A DNA stretch of 64,000 nucleotides from Amycolatopsis sp. NBRC 101858 (GCF_030269325.1 NZ_BSTD01000005.1:391391-455390), one strand, 5' to 3'. Counted from the stretch's first letter, positions 21,956 to 30,310 are shown. The notes: generated by a model from the sequence alone, not told the origin. Program-made: numbers and translations.

Positions 21956-23803
21956 ATGCGATCAACTCCGTCGCGCCCGGGCCGGTGGCGAAAGGTGGTG
22001 ACCGGCGCCGCGGCACTCGCCCTCGCGGCCGGCGCGGTCACGTACACCGGTTCGTCCACCGGCGCCTACGCCGACGTCCAGACCGTCACCGACGCGAAGA
22101 CCGCGTCCGACGGCAAGCAGTACTGGGTGCAGAACCACCTGGTGTCCCAGGATCTCGCGCGTTCGGCGAGCGGCACGCCGAAGAAGTGGCTGCTCGTCTG
22201 GGCCGGCGACGAGAACATCGCCGACACGCTCGTCAAGGACGTCAAGAACCTGCCGGGCACCCTCGGCGGCGGGCTCAACAAGCTCAAGAACGCCTTGCCC
22301 GGCCCGGACTTCCTCGCCGTGATCGACGCGACGCAGGGGTCGCCGACGTACGGCAAGGTCGTCAACACCGCCACCGTCGGGCCGCTGGTCGAGAACGAGC
22401 CGCACCACATGCAGTACGTGTGGCACCAGGGCGACACGATCTACGCCGGCGCGCTGTTCGCCGCGGTGACGTACGCCTTCGACGTCAGCGCGCTGCCGCA
22501 GCTGAAGCTCAAGGGCGTCAGCCTCCCGACGAACACCCTGGGCGGCAGCGTCCCGGACGCCTACTGGGTGCTCAAGGACGGCACCGCGTACGGCACGTAC
22601 ATGGGCGGCCCGGTCGTCCCCGGCCCGCACTCCTACGCCGACGGCTCCACGCAGATCGGCAACGGCTTCGCGGGCAGCCCCGGCGAGGTCGTCCACTTCG
22701 GACAGAACGCCGAGGTCCTCTCGGAGTCCCCGGCGGCGACCCCGCAGGGCGACAACCAGAAGCTCTGCGACAACCTGCCGCAGCTGGGCAAGCCGACGTG
22801 CGCCAACCCGCACGGCATCCAGGCCCGCGAGGACCTGAACACGCTCGTCACCAGCGACTACGCCGAGCCGCGCAACATCATCCTCGACCCGGTGAAGCAG
22901 CCGTCGCCGTACCTACGCCGGCCGACCGTGCGGACCTGGGACATCTCCGACCGCAACCACCCGAAGCTGAAGTCGGTGTCGTACCTGCAGGACGGCCCGC
23001 GTGCCGATCCCGCCGACCCGCTGCACGCCGAGAGCCGCGCGGTCATGGAGACCACGGTGACGAACCTGCCGGGGCACAAGGGCGCGTTCGCCCAGACCAT
23101 GCAGGGCGGCGCGGTGTTCTACACGCCGGACATCACCGCGGCCGAGCCGCACTGGATCGAGGTGTTCGACGACGGCGCCGCGAACAAGTCCATCTACGCG
23201 AACAACGACTCCAACGGCGCCAGCTCCAACGGCGGCTGGATCCAGACGAGCCCGGACGACAAGTACCTCTACCGCGCGATCGTCGGGCGGCAGAAGGGCA
23301 CCCTCTCGGCCGACGACCCCGGTACCACCGGCGGCGTCTACGTCCTCGACATCCGGAAGCTGCTCGCTGCGGGCGACCGGGTCGAGGACATCCAGGGCCG
23401 GGTCGACACCAAGGCGAAGGCGCAGCAGGGCGGGGGCGGCGACCTGCCGACCGTCGTCGGCGCGGCTCCGATCAACCCCGGCACGCCGGGCGCGGGCCCG
23501 CACTGGGGCGCCTACGACAACTGGGCGCTCGGCAGCGACGGTTTCTACCACGAAACCACGTCGCCGCAGCACCTCGCGGTGTCGAACTACTTCGTCGCGC
23601 GGTCCGGTTTGGACGGTGACCACAAGGTCAACCTGCTGAACCTGGGCCCGGACGGGAAGGTCGCGGTCGACCAGAACTTCCGGGACGAGTTCACCGGGCA
23701 GGTCGGCATCAACTTCAACCGCAAGTCGTGGCCGCACGGGGACTTCGGCAACGCCAAGCCGCACTCCGAGCTGTTCGTGGTCGCGGACGCGGACATCAAG
23801 TAG
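21956..23803 (+). CDS. Secreted SBP56/methanethiol oxidase-like beta-propeller protein
   Basis: A 615-residue exported protein. The basic N-terminus and hydrophobic stretch (residues about 12-38) form a signal peptide with a possible Ala-rich cleavage near AYADV. The body resembles selenium-binding protein 56/methanethiol oxidase: NEPHHMQYVWH (His150-151), ANPHGIQAREDLNTLVTSDY (His286), RRPTVRTWDISDRNHPK, GHKG (His374) and GPHWGAYDNW (His516). Members of this family are copper-dependent seven-bladed propellers that oxidise methanethiol. The family call is from recognised motifs, and enzyme activity is inference. It heads a cluster with a membrane protein and small secreted peptides. Confidence 0.72.
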   Translation: MRSTPSRPGRWRKVVTGAAALALAAGAVTYTGSSTGAYADVQTVTDAKTASDGKQYWVQNHLVSQDLARSASGTPKKWLLVWAGDENIADTLVKDVKNLPGTLGGGLNKLKNALPGPDFLAVIDATQGSPTYGKVVNTATVGPLVENEPHHMQYVWHQGDTIYAGALFAAVTYAFDVSALPQLKLKGVSLPTNTLGGSVPDAYWVLKDGTAYGTYMGGPVVPGPHSYADGSTQIGNGFAGSPGEVVHFGQNAEVLSESPAATPQGDNQKLCDNLPQLGKPTCANPHGIQAREDLNTLVTSDYAEPRNIILDPVKQPSPYLRRPTVRTWDISDRNHPKLKSVSYLQDGPRADPADPLHAESRAVMETTVTNLPGHKGAFAQTMQGGAVFYTPDITAAEPHWIEVFDDGAANKSIYANNDSNGASSNGGWIQTSPDDKYLYRAIVGRQKGTLSADDPGTTGGVYVLDIRKLLAAGDRVEDIQGRVDTKAKAQQGGGGDLPTVVGAAPINPGTPGAGPHWGAYDNWALGSDGFYHETTSPQHLAVSNYFVARSGLDGDHKVNLLNLGPDGKVAVDQNFRDEFTGQVGINFNRKSWPHGDFGNAKPHSELFVVADADIK

Positions 23804-23857
23804 CCGACCGCGGGCGGGGTCGTCCGCGGCCCCGCCCGCTCTCCCGGAAGGTCCCTG

Positions 23858-25543
23858 ATGGAACACGACCACTCCGCGCCGACCGGTTCGTCCACAGTGG
23901 ACGTCCTGGCGCTGGTCCTCCGGCTCGCCCTGCTGTTGTCGACGGCGTTCCTCGCCGGCGGCGGTCTCCTGCGGCCGCCGGACCGCCGGGCGCCCCGCGT
24001 GCTGTACGTCCTCGGCGGGGTCTCGGCGCTGCTCGCGGTGGTGTCGTCCTTCGCCGTCGACATCAACGTCGTCGCGCTGGCGATCCACGTCGTGCTCGCG
24101 GTGGCGGTGCCGGTCCTCCCGCGGGCCACGCGCTGGACGTCGCTCGCGCTGCTGGTGCTGGTCGTGCTGGAGACGTCGTCGGGTGGCACGGGTGTCGAGT
24201 TCGCGCTCGACTCGGTGTTCGTCGCCGGGGCCGCCGTCTGGTTCGGCTTCACCCTGCACGGGCCGGTCCCGGCGTCGTCGATCCGGCCCGGACCCCTGGC
24301 CCTCACCCTCGGCGGGCTCTTGGTCCTCGCCGGCGCGGTGCGGTTCGGGCTGTCCGGCGTCGGGTTCGACCGGCGGCTCTACACCACGCTCTTCGGGTTC
24401 GCGGTGCTCGCCGTGGTGGTCCTCCCACTGGCGGTGAGTGGGCTCGCGGTGGTCCTGCGCGGGCGCGCCTACCGGTTCGGCGCGGCCGGCGTCGCGCTCG
24501 GGTTCCTCGCGTGGAGCGCGCTGGGCGCGATCCCCGCGCCGCCGCCGCTGCCGGTGCCCGGGGTGCCGCTGCTGGCCGACGCGCCGGGGTTCCCGGTGCT
24601 GGTCAGCCCGCACCGGCCGGGGCACAACGTCGTCCACTTCCCGCCGAGCGCGGGCGACGACCTCGCCGCCGGCGTCCGCGGCGGGATCATCACCAAGGCC
24701 GTCGCGCGGCCCGGCGCCGAAGGCACCTGGGCCGACGTCGACCTGCCACCCGGTCGCAGCGACCTGGAGATCCACCGGGGTGACGCGACTACGGTCGTCG
24801 AGGTCGACGCGGGCCGTGCGCCCGGTCCGGCGATCACCGAGGCCGACGCGCCGGAATGCGCGTCGGCGGCTCTCGGTGGCCTGGTCGCGGGCCGCTCCGA
24901 CGTCCTGACGGCGTGCCCGTCCGACACGCTGACGCCGGAGGACAGCGGGGCGCTGGTCAAGCTCGTCGAGTTCCTCGCCGGGCGGAAGCCGGCCGCGATC
25001 ACGCTGGCCGAGGACGACTCGCCGCGCGGTGTCGCGGCGGCGAAGCTGGTGCGGGACACCGCCGCGCGCGCCGGGCTGGCCGTGCGGCCGGACGCCGGAC
25101 CGGACACCGCGCTCGTCGTCGTCGCAGGCTGGTCCGCCGGGTACACGGCGATGACGCGGGCCGCCGAGCTGCAACGCCTCGAACCCACCCACCAGTACGG
25201 GCTCTACCTGGCGCCGTGGCTGCTGAACGGGCCGATCGTCAACGCGGTCGCGAGTGCGTCGCTGCCGCTGCGGTTCGACCCGCGGGAGGCGACCGCGGTC
25301 GGGTGCGCCGTGGCGGTCGGCGACCGCTTCGGCGGCGAAAGCCCGACGCTGGGCGGTTTCCGGACCTGGCTGGGCGCCGACCGGTCGGCGGGCGACGTCC
25401 AGATCTTCGCCGCCGCCCAGGTCAACGCCATGCCGATGTACCCCACCGAACCCCACGCCACCGGAATGGTGATGGACCGCGACTACGCGGGCCAGTGGGT
25501 CCCCGACGGAACCATCGTGCCGATCACGTCGGTTCTGCGCTGA
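23858..25543 (+). CDS. Polytopic membrane protein with extracytoplasmic C-terminal domain
   Basis: A 561-residue protein. About seven hydrophobic helices fill residues 12-225 (for example ALVLRLALLLSTAFLAGGGL, LALLVLVVLETS and FGAAGVALGFLAW). A soluble domain of about 330 residues follows, rich in Asp/Ala/Pro, with the look of an alpha/beta ligand-binding domain (ALVVVAGWSAGYTAMTRAAE, GLYLAPWLLNGPIVNAVASA). It starts 55 bp after the SBP56-like gene, with GGAAGG upstream, so it is probably co-transcribed and may be its membrane partner. I recall DUF6239-type proteins with a similar layout but cannot verify this. Function unknown. Confidence 0.75.
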   Translation: MEHDHSAPTGSSTVDVLALVLRLALLLSTAFLAGGGLLRPPDRRAPRVLYVLGGVSALLAVVSSFAVDINVVALAIHVVLAVAVPVLPRATRWTSLALLVLVVLETSSGGTGVEFALDSVFVAGAAVWFGFTLHGPVPASSIRPGPLALTLGGLLVLAGAVRFGLSGVGFDRRLYTTLFGFAVLAVVVLPLAVSGLAVVLRGRAYRFGAAGVALGFLAWSALGAIPAPPPLPVPGVPLLADAPGFPVLVSPHRPGHNVVHFPPSAGDDLAAGVRGGIITKAVARPGAEGTWADVDLPPGRSDLEIHRGDATTVVEVDAGRAPGPAITEADAPECASAALGGLVAGRSDVLTACPSDTLTPEDSGALVKLVEFLAGRKPAAITLAEDDSPRGVAAAKLVRDTAARAGLAVRPDAGPDTALVVVAGWSAGYTAMTRAAELQRLEPTHQYGLYLAPWLLNGPIVNAVASASLPLRFDPREATAVGCAVAVGDRFGGESPTLGGFRTWLGADRSAGDVQIFAAAQVNAMPMYPTEPHATGMVMDRDYAGQWVPDGTIVPITSVLR

Positions 25544-25569
25544 AAAACCCTTGTTGCGAAAGGAAAAGC

Positions 25570-25776
25570 ATGAAGCGTCTTGCTGCCCGCGTCCTGCTGC
25601 CGCTCGTCGCGGCGACGGCGTTCACCGGCCTGGCCGCCGGCGTCGCCGGTGCCGACCCGACCGACGGCTCCGTCTGGCTCGTGCCCGGCGTCGACCTCGG
25701 CAGCCTGCTCGGGCCGATCGGCCAGCCGGTCGGCCTGCTCGCCCCCGTCTTCGACCTGATCACCGCTGTTTCCTGA
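25570..25776 (+). CDS. Small secreted peptide, 68 aa
   Basis: A 68-residue precursor with GAAAGG six bases before the ATG. It has a clear signal peptide (MKRLAARVLLPLVAATAFTG, cleaved near AGADP) and a mature peptide of about 40 residues: DPTDGSVWLVPGVDLGSLLG, then a PIGQPVGLLAPVFDLI segment. It is repeated in style by the next gene: both mature peptides share a hydrophobic, Pro/Gly-rich ending. Position 26 bp after the membrane protein suggests the same operon. No known family recognised. Confidence 0.72.
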   Translation: MKRLAARVLLPLVAATAFTGLAAGVAGADPTDGSVWLVPGVDLGSLLGPIGQPVGLLAPVFDLITAVS

Positions 25777-25789
25777 AAGGCAGGCAACC

Positions 25790-26008
25790 ATGAAGAAGAC
25801 CCTCGCTGTCGCGATCCTCACCGGTGCGGCCCTGTTCGGCGCGGCGGCGCCGGCGCTGGCCGCCGACGCCCCCGGTGTCGTCGTGGTCGACGAGCCGGAC
25901 ACCAGTGGCCTGAACAACATCTGGACGTTCGCGCCGCTCGGCGTCCCGGTGCTCGGCCTGATCCAGTCGGTCAACGGTGTCCCCGGCAAGCTCCTGCCCT
26001 CCTTCTGA
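25790..26008 (+). CDS. Small secreted peptide, 72 aa
   Basis: A 72-residue precursor with AAGG upstream and a textbook signal peptide (MKKTLAVAILTGAALFGAAA, cleaved near ALAAD). The mature part of about 46 residues reads DAPGVVVVDEPDTSGLNNIW, then an FAPLGVPVLGLIQSVNGVPG segment. It follows the previous small gene by 13 bp. The two mature peptides share the pattern of an acidic start and a hydrophobic Pro/Gly/Val/Leu end. A terminator comes directly after it. Function unknown. Confidence 0.74.
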   Translation: MKKTLAVAILTGAALFGAAAPALAADAPGVVVVDEPDTSGLNNIWTFAPLGVPVLGLIQSVNGVPGKLLPSF

Positions 26009-26013
26009 CCCTC

Positions 26014-26041
26014 CGGCGGCCCCTCACCCGAGGGGCCGCCG
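26014..26041 (+). terminator. Terminator of the SBP56-like/peptide cluster
   Basis: CGGCGGCCCCT, loop CACCCG, AGGGGCCGCCG, then TTT: a perfect 11-bp stem beginning 5 nt after the stop codon. Confidence 0.82.
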
Positions 26042-26059
26042 TTTCCCCTGGGAGTCCCC

Positions 26060-26518
26060 ATGGACCGGCAGCTCGTCGGCAGGCTCGGCATCGCGGTGAT
26101 CGCGATCGCGGCGGTCACCGCCGGCATCTTCATCCTGGGCGACCACGGTTCGCCGCCACCCTCGCCGCCGGTCGCGGTCGTGGGGGAGCCGTCGCCGTCC
26201 TCGGTGCCGCCGCGCACGATCATGGCGACGGCGACGTACACCTCGACCCCGCCGGCGCCGTCCGGCTACCAGGTGACCTACGAGCTGGCCGGCACCGGCA
26301 CGGCGACGGTCGTCTACGACTCGAACGGCCTCGGCCTGGTCCACCAGGAGCTCGACGTCGCCCTGCCGTGGCGCAAGGAGCTCTCGTGGCCGTCGGCCGG
26401 GTCGGTCCAGCTGCTCGGGCAGGGGAGCGGCGCGGTGGAGTGCCGCGTCTCGGTCGGCGGTCGCGTGGTGACGACGCACAAGGCGGCGCCCGGCGAAGTC
26501 GCCGCCTGCGTCAGCTGA
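26060..26518 (+). CDS. MmpS-like membrane-anchored protein
   Basis: A 152-residue protein with one N-terminal transmembrane helix (about residues 10-28), a Pro/Ser linker, and a beta-sandwich domain of about 90 residues (YQVTYELAGTGTATVVYDSN). The two C-terminal Cys (VECRVSVGGRVV and AACVS) can form the disulphide seen in MmpS transport accessory proteins. No MmpL partner is adjacent. It is convergent with the GNAT gene; the two coding ends overlap by 8 bp. Confidence 0.75.
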   Translation: MDRQLVGRLGIAVIAIAAVTAGIFILGDHGSPPPSPPVAVVGEPSPSSVPPRTIMATATYTSTPPAPSGYQVTYELAGTGTATVVYDSNGLGLVHQELDVALPWRKELSWPSAGSVQLLGQGSGAVECRVSVGGRVVTTHKAAPGEVAACVS

Positions 26519-26990
26519 GGGCCTTCGCGAACCAGTGCTCGGCGAACTGCCCGTCGTTGAAGGGTTCGACCTCGTCGTAGCCGAGCTTCGCGTAGAGCGC
26601 GCGGGCCTCGACGAGGTCGTCTCGGGTGTCGAGCCGCATGAGGGTGGCGCCGAGCCGCCGGGCCGCGTCCTCGGCGGCTGCCACCAGCAGGGGCGCGATC
26701 CCCGAGCCGCGGTGCGCCGGCTTGACGAACACCTTCGTCAGCTCGCTGACCCCCGGCGCGACGACCCGGGTCCCGGCACAGCCCGCGGCTTCGCCGTCGC
26801 GGTAGCCGACGAGGAACGCCCCGGTGGGGGACACCAGGTCGGTCCCGGGCTCTTCGGCCACGTAGTGCGTGAGCTCGGCTTCGGTGATCGGGCGCCCGTA
26901 GTAGCGCGAAGCGACTTCGTCCATGTACGCGCGCATGATCGCGACGGCGTCCGGGTGAGCGACGTCGATCTGGGTGATCTTCCAGTTCAC
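26511..26990 (-). CDS. GNAT family N-acetyltransferase
   Basis: A 159-residue acetyltransferase. GTG 26990 is chosen because AGGATGAGG lies just upstream and the protein then starts NWKITQIDVAHPDAVAIM; the longer frame adds 59 residues with no domain character. The acetyl-CoA-binding motif A is visible as LTKVFVKPAHRGSGIAPLLV, followed by RLDTRDDLVEARALYAKLGY. The acceptor substrate is unknown. Confidence 0.88.
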   Translation of the reverse strand: MNWKITQIDVAHPDAVAIMRAYMDEVASRYYGRPITEAELTHYVAEEPGTDLVSPTGAFLVGYRDGEAAGCAGTRVVAPGVSELTKVFVKPAHRGSGIAPLLVAAAEDAARRLGATLMRLDTRDDLVEARALYAKLGYDEVEPFNDGQFAEHWFAKALS

Positions 26991-27048
26991 GTCCTCATCC
27001 TGGGGACGCTGTCCAGCGAATTGCCCGGGCCCCGGGCACCATGAAGGT

Positions 27049-27270
27049 ATGACGACGATCACGAAGCGCCTGACAGTGGTGGCCGTCCTGCTGATCACGG
27101 TGGGAGCGATCCTGCTGTCGGTGGGCGCACTCGGCTTCCGGTCCGACGAGCAGGCCGACGCCAACATCGGCGCGGGGTTCGCCCTGCTGGCCGGGCCCTA
27201 CATCGTCGGCTTGGGCCTGGTGTTCGCGCTGTCGGCGGGCTTGACGCACCTCACGACGCGCCGTCGCTGA
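27049..27270 (+). CDS. Small membrane protein, two transmembrane helices
   Basis: A 73-residue protein from ATG 27049, with AAGG immediately upstream. It has two hydrophobic helices (about 10-29, VVAVLLITVGAILLSVGALG; about 44-66, GFALLAGPYIVGLGLVFALS) and a basic C-terminus (TTRRR). Its end overlaps the end of the convergent gene by 20 bp. No family recognised. Confidence 0.6.
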   Translation: MTTITKRLTVVAVLLITVGAILLSVGALGFRSDEQADANIGAGFALLAGPYIVGLGLVFALSAGLTHLTTRRR

Positions 27271-27877
27271 CGCTCCACAACGCCGCGGGCAGCTCGTCGG
27301 CCAGGTCGGCCAGGTAGCCGGCGTCGGCGACGATGTTCTGCCGGGTCGCGCACCCCTGACCCCAGGTCCGCGCCGAGCCGTGCTCCACGACGACGTCCCG
27401 TTGGGCGAACCGCGGGTTGGCGGCCAGCCACCGGGTGAGCTCGCCTTCGAGCGGCGAATCCGGGGGCAGCGTCGGCATCGAGAGCGCCTTCCCCGGCACG
27501 ATCCGCAGCTCCGGAGACGGCGGCACCTGCACCTGCGTGACGTGGATGTCGCGGAAGTACGTGTGGTCGTCGAAGTGCCGGTACGGCTCCTGCCCGTCGA
27601 CGGCGATCACCGGCCGGTCGCGGTGGCGGAACTCGACCCACGACTTGTGGCCGCTTTCGGCCAGCGGGCGCCCGGTCGGGTGGATGACCCCGAACGTCGG
27701 CGCCGGGTTCGCGTCGCCGGCGACCCCGCTGTGGAACGTGCCGCCGCGCTCGGCCGCGAAGGCCTTGAACCAGTGCTCCTTGCGGCCTTCGACGTACTTC
27801 GTGTGCGATCGCCACCAGAGCGCGGCCGCGCCCGCGAAACCGGCCACGATCAGGACGATCACCAGTGCCAGGATCAT
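27251..27877 (-). CDS. Membrane-anchored protein of unknown function, T7SS-like operon
   Basis: A 208-residue protein with an N-terminal membrane helix (about residues 2-22, ILALVIVLIVAGFAGAAALW) and a soluble domain of about 185 residues containing FKAFAAERGGTFHSGVAGDA and a region like a DUF of bacterial membrane proteins. Its ATG overlaps the stop of the upstream WXG-like gene as ATGA (27877-27880), so it is the fourth and last gene of that operon. Function unknown; it may assist or neutralise the upstream secreted protein. Confidence 0.72.
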   Translation of the reverse strand: MILALVIVLIVAGFAGAAALWWRSHTKYVEGRKEHWFKAFAAERGGTFHSGVAGDANPAPTFGVIHPTGRPLAESGHKSWVEFRHRDRPVIAVDGQEPYRHFDDHTYFRDIHVTQVQVPPSPELRIVPGKALSMPTLPPDSPLEGELTRWLAANPRFAQRDVVVEHGSARTWGQGCATRQNIVADAGYLADLADELPAALWSVSDGAS

Positions 27878-29067
27878 CAGAAGTCCAGGTCCTCGCGGGT
27901 TTCTTCGTCGGATTGGGTGCGGCCCGTCTCGCCGTAGTCGCTCGCCTTCTTGGCGTTCTTGACGTGGCTGTTGAGCTTGCCGAGGTGGTCGTTCAGCGTC
28001 TTGGCCGGGTTGTCGCCGGGCTTGGCCGGGTTGAAGCCGAACACGCCCTTGGCCGCCGCCTCGCCGCCCTTCTTCGCGATCTCGGACAGCGCGTTCTTGC
28101 CGGCCCGCTTGCCGATCATCCCCTCGGCGCCCTTGAGCTTGTCCACCATGCTCTTGCCCGCGTTCGTTTCGGCGATTTCCTTGAGCTTGTCCGCGGTCTT
28201 GCCTTCGGTGAACACCTTGCCCAGCTTCGTCGCGGCCAGCTTGGCCTTCATCTTCTGCAGCCAGGCGAGGATCTTCTGCAGCAGCTCGCGGACCTTCGAT
28301 ACCTTCTGCGTCGTCTTCGCGGCGGTCGTGCCGAGTTTGACCTCGGACGCCGTGCCCGCGGTGGCGACCGACGCCCCGCAGGTGGGCACCGCGGCCGCCA
28401 GCGCCGGGATCCAGATCATGACCAGCCAGGTGATCAGCTCGGTGAGGATCGCCTTGATCAGGTCTTCGATGAAGCTCATCAGCATGCTGCTCAGCTGCAG
28501 CATCTGCGCCAGGTCACCGGACTTCGCGGAGACCCCGCCGATGCCGTGGGCGAACTCGCCGAGCGACGTGCGCGCCGCGTCGCCGGCGTTCCCCTTCCAG
28601 TTCGCCAGCGACGTGTCCGCGACCTCGGCGAAGTTCTTCGCCAGCTGGTCCAGCCCGGTCGCGATGGCGGTGAAATTGTCCGCCGCGATGCCGAGCGCGG
28701 GCCCGTCGCCGCTGACGAAGTGGATCGCGTCCTGGATCGGCTGGACGGCGCCGATCAGGAAGTTCAGCCCCTGCCCGACGAGCCAGCCGAGCGGGTCGGT
28801 GGCGATGTCGGTGATCGTGCTCGCGCTCGACTGGATGAAGCTCGTCGTGTCGGTCGCGATGCTGCCGAGCCCGAGGGCGATGTCGACGCCGTCCGGGTGC
28901 GGTGCCGTCGCGGCCTTCGCCACCGAGACGAAGTCCTTGCCGACGGTCACCGCGCTGCCCACGAAGGGCGTCGCCTTGACCGCGTTGTCGACGTTCACCC
29001 CGAGCACGGTCGCCGGGTCGTCGCTCTTCACGCCGACGCCGCTCGCGACGTCCTGGAACTCCGCCAT
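27877..29067 (-). CDS. WXG-like T7SS substrate-type protein with central membrane segment
   Basis: A 396-residue protein. Residues about 120-195 form a WXG-like helical hairpin with LANWKGNAGDAAR (W157-K-G159). A hydrophobic segment follows (about 208-228, LITWLVMIWIPALAAAV). The C-terminal 165 residues are Lys/Ala/Glu-rich helices (KILAWLQKMKAKLAATKLGK). Start ATG 29067 lies 13 bp after the EspC-like gene. It is co-operonic with an EbfC-like and an EspC-like gene, suggesting an ESX/T7SS-exported protein. No catalytic motif was seen at the C-terminus. Confidence 0.75.
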   Translation of the reverse strand: MAEFQDVASGVGVKSDDPATVLGVNVDNAVKATPFVGSAVTVGKDFVSVAKAATAPHPDGVDIALGLGSIATDTTSFIQSSASTITDIATDPLGWLVGQGLNFLIGAVQPIQDAIHFVSGDGPALGIAADNFTAIATGLDQLAKNFAEVADTSLANWKGNAGDAARTSLGEFAHGIGGVSAKSGDLAQMLQLSSMLMSFIEDLIKAILTELITWLVMIWIPALAAAVPTCGASVATAGTASEVKLGTTAAKTTQKVSKVRELLQKILAWLQKMKAKLAATKLGKVFTEGKTADKLKEIAETNAGKSMVDKLKGAEGMIGKRAGKNALSEIAKKGGEAAAKGVFGFNPAKPGDNPAKTLNDHLGKLNSHVKNAKKASDYGETGRTQSDEETREDLDF

Positions 29068-29080
29068 CGTGCTGCCCCCC

Positions 29081-29422
29081 TCAGGGCTGCTTCGGGCCGT
29101 CGAGCAGGACCTCGACCTGCCCGAAGAAGGCCTTGTGGTCGTCTTCGATGCCCTGGTAGACGTTCGCCGCGTCGGTGAACTTGCCCTGCGCCGACGTCAG
29201 GCCCTCGGCCATCGACGCCAGCAGGTCGCGCAGCTCGTGCAGCGTCTCGTCGTACCCGTGCTTGGTGAACAGGCCGACCACGCCCCACGACTTGTCGCCG
29301 ACGTCGGACTGGCCGACCTTCTCGGTGAACTTCGCGCCCTGGTCCTGGTACTTGCCGAGCACGCCGACGTACTGGCGCAGCGCGTCGATCTCCACCTGGT
29401 AGCCGCCGGCTCCGTCGGGCAT
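29081..29422 (-). CDS. EspC-like type VII secretion target
   Basis: A 113-residue helical protein beginning MPDGAGGYQVEIDALRQYVG, with a predicted helix-turn-helix hairpin of the ESX/EspC (DUF2580-like) kind. ATG 29422 overlaps the stop of the EbfC-like gene as ATGA. The longer open frame upstream is a shadow of that gene. It probably pairs with the following WXG-like protein for export. Confidence 0.75.
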   Translation of the reverse strand: MPDGAGGYQVEIDALRQYVGVLGKYQDQGAKFTEKVGQSDVGDKSWGVVGLFTKHGYDETLHELRDLLASMAEGLTSAQGKFTDAANVYQGIEDDHKAFFGQVEVLLDGPKQP

Positions 29423-29979
29423 CAGTCCTCCTCGTCGAACAGGTTGCGCAGGAACGTGTCGCCGGCGGACCCGGCCGCGGGCGGTGCCTGCGGCGGCGGG
29501 GGAGGCGTGTCGGCCTGGCGCAGCACCCGTTCCTCGGAGAAGTCCTCGGCGGGGGCCGGCGGCTCCGGCGTTCCTTCCGCGAGCTTCGACCGCATTTCCT
29601 CGACGGTGGTTCCGAACGCGACGGCCTGGGTTTCGATGACCTGGTCGACCAGGCCGAGGTGGTCGCCCAGGTGTTCCTGCACGAGCACCGCCTGCCGGCG
29701 GGCCGCTTCGCCGACGGCTTCGCGCAGGGTGCCCATGAGCGCGGCGGACAGCGCCTGCGGGCCCTTCGCGAGCGCCGCGTCGGTGAACTTGACGTCGAGG
29801 ACCGCGCCGCCGGGGCCGGTGACCACGGTCACGCCGCCGTCCGGCGAGGACGCGCTCGCCCGGAGCTCGGTCAGTTCCTGCCGCATCGCGCCGACGCCGG
29901 CGAAGCGGTCGTCGACGTCGCGGATGCTCGATTCGAACCGCTCGAACTCCGCCACCAGCTGGTCGAACTCGGCCGACAT
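29422..29979 (-). CDS. YbaB/EbfC-like protein, first gene of a T7SS-type operon
   Basis: A 185-residue protein. The N-terminal part (residues about 1-105) resembles the YbaB/EbfC DNA-binding fold: helix FDQLVAEFERFESSIRDVDD, then a beta strand pair DGGVTVVTGPGGAVLDVKFT and a helix ALSAALMGTLREAVGEAARR. The C-terminal tail is Pro/Glu-rich (TPPPPPQAPPA). ATG 29979 is used because upstream codons run into the intergenic region. In actinobacteria such proteins often accompany WXG-type secretion genes. Its role here is unknown. Confidence 0.78.
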   Translation of the reverse strand: MSAEFDQLVAEFERFESSIRDVDDRFAGVGAMRQELTELRASASSPDGGVTVVTGPGGAVLDVKFTDAALAKGPQALSAALMGTLREAVGEAARRQAVLVQEHLGDHLGLVDQVIETQAVAFGTTVEEMRSKLAEGTPEPPAPAEDFSEERVLRQADTPPPPPQAPPAAGSAGDTFLRNLFDEED

Positions 29980-30144
29980 GTCTCTGTTCCTCCCCGCTCG
30001 CCCGGTGCTCGCCACCCATCGTGGCCCCTCGGCGACGGTGTGACGCACGGAACGCCCGATCCGATCCCACTGCGTCACCCGACCGGGTAATGGGTAGGTT
30101 TCCGGCCGCAAGGGGAAGCAGGGAAGAGTCGCTAGGAGTGTGTG

Positions 30145-30300
30145 ATGAGCAGCAGCGAAGGGGCCGAGCGGCCCGACGAAGAGCCGAAGTCGACCGGCAG
30201 CCACGCGGCTCCCGAGGGAGCGGACGTGCACCCGCTCATCGACCTCTCGCGCGACCCGAACCCGGGCAAGCCGGACCACGCGAAGCCCGACGAGGACTGA
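30145..30300 (+). CDS. Small acidic ORF, 51 aa
   Basis: ATG 30145 is preceded by TAGGAGTG at RBS distance and the frame ends at TGA 30298-30300. The product is 51 residues, very rich in Asp/Glu/Pro/Lys (starts MSSSEGAERPDEEPKSTGSH; ends GKPDHAKPDED), with codons biased to G/C in the third position as in real genes here. No homologue recognised; probably disordered. Confidence 0.55.
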   Translation: MSSSEGAERPDEEPKSTGSHAAPEGADVHPLIDLSRDPNPGKPDHAKPDED

Positions 30301-30310
30301 TCCACCGCCC

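Noticed and set aside
26991-27167. 59-residue N-terminal extension of the GNAT protein
   Set aside because: GTG 26990 has a good RBS and the domain starts there. The extension overlaps the promoter side of the small membrane-protein gene.
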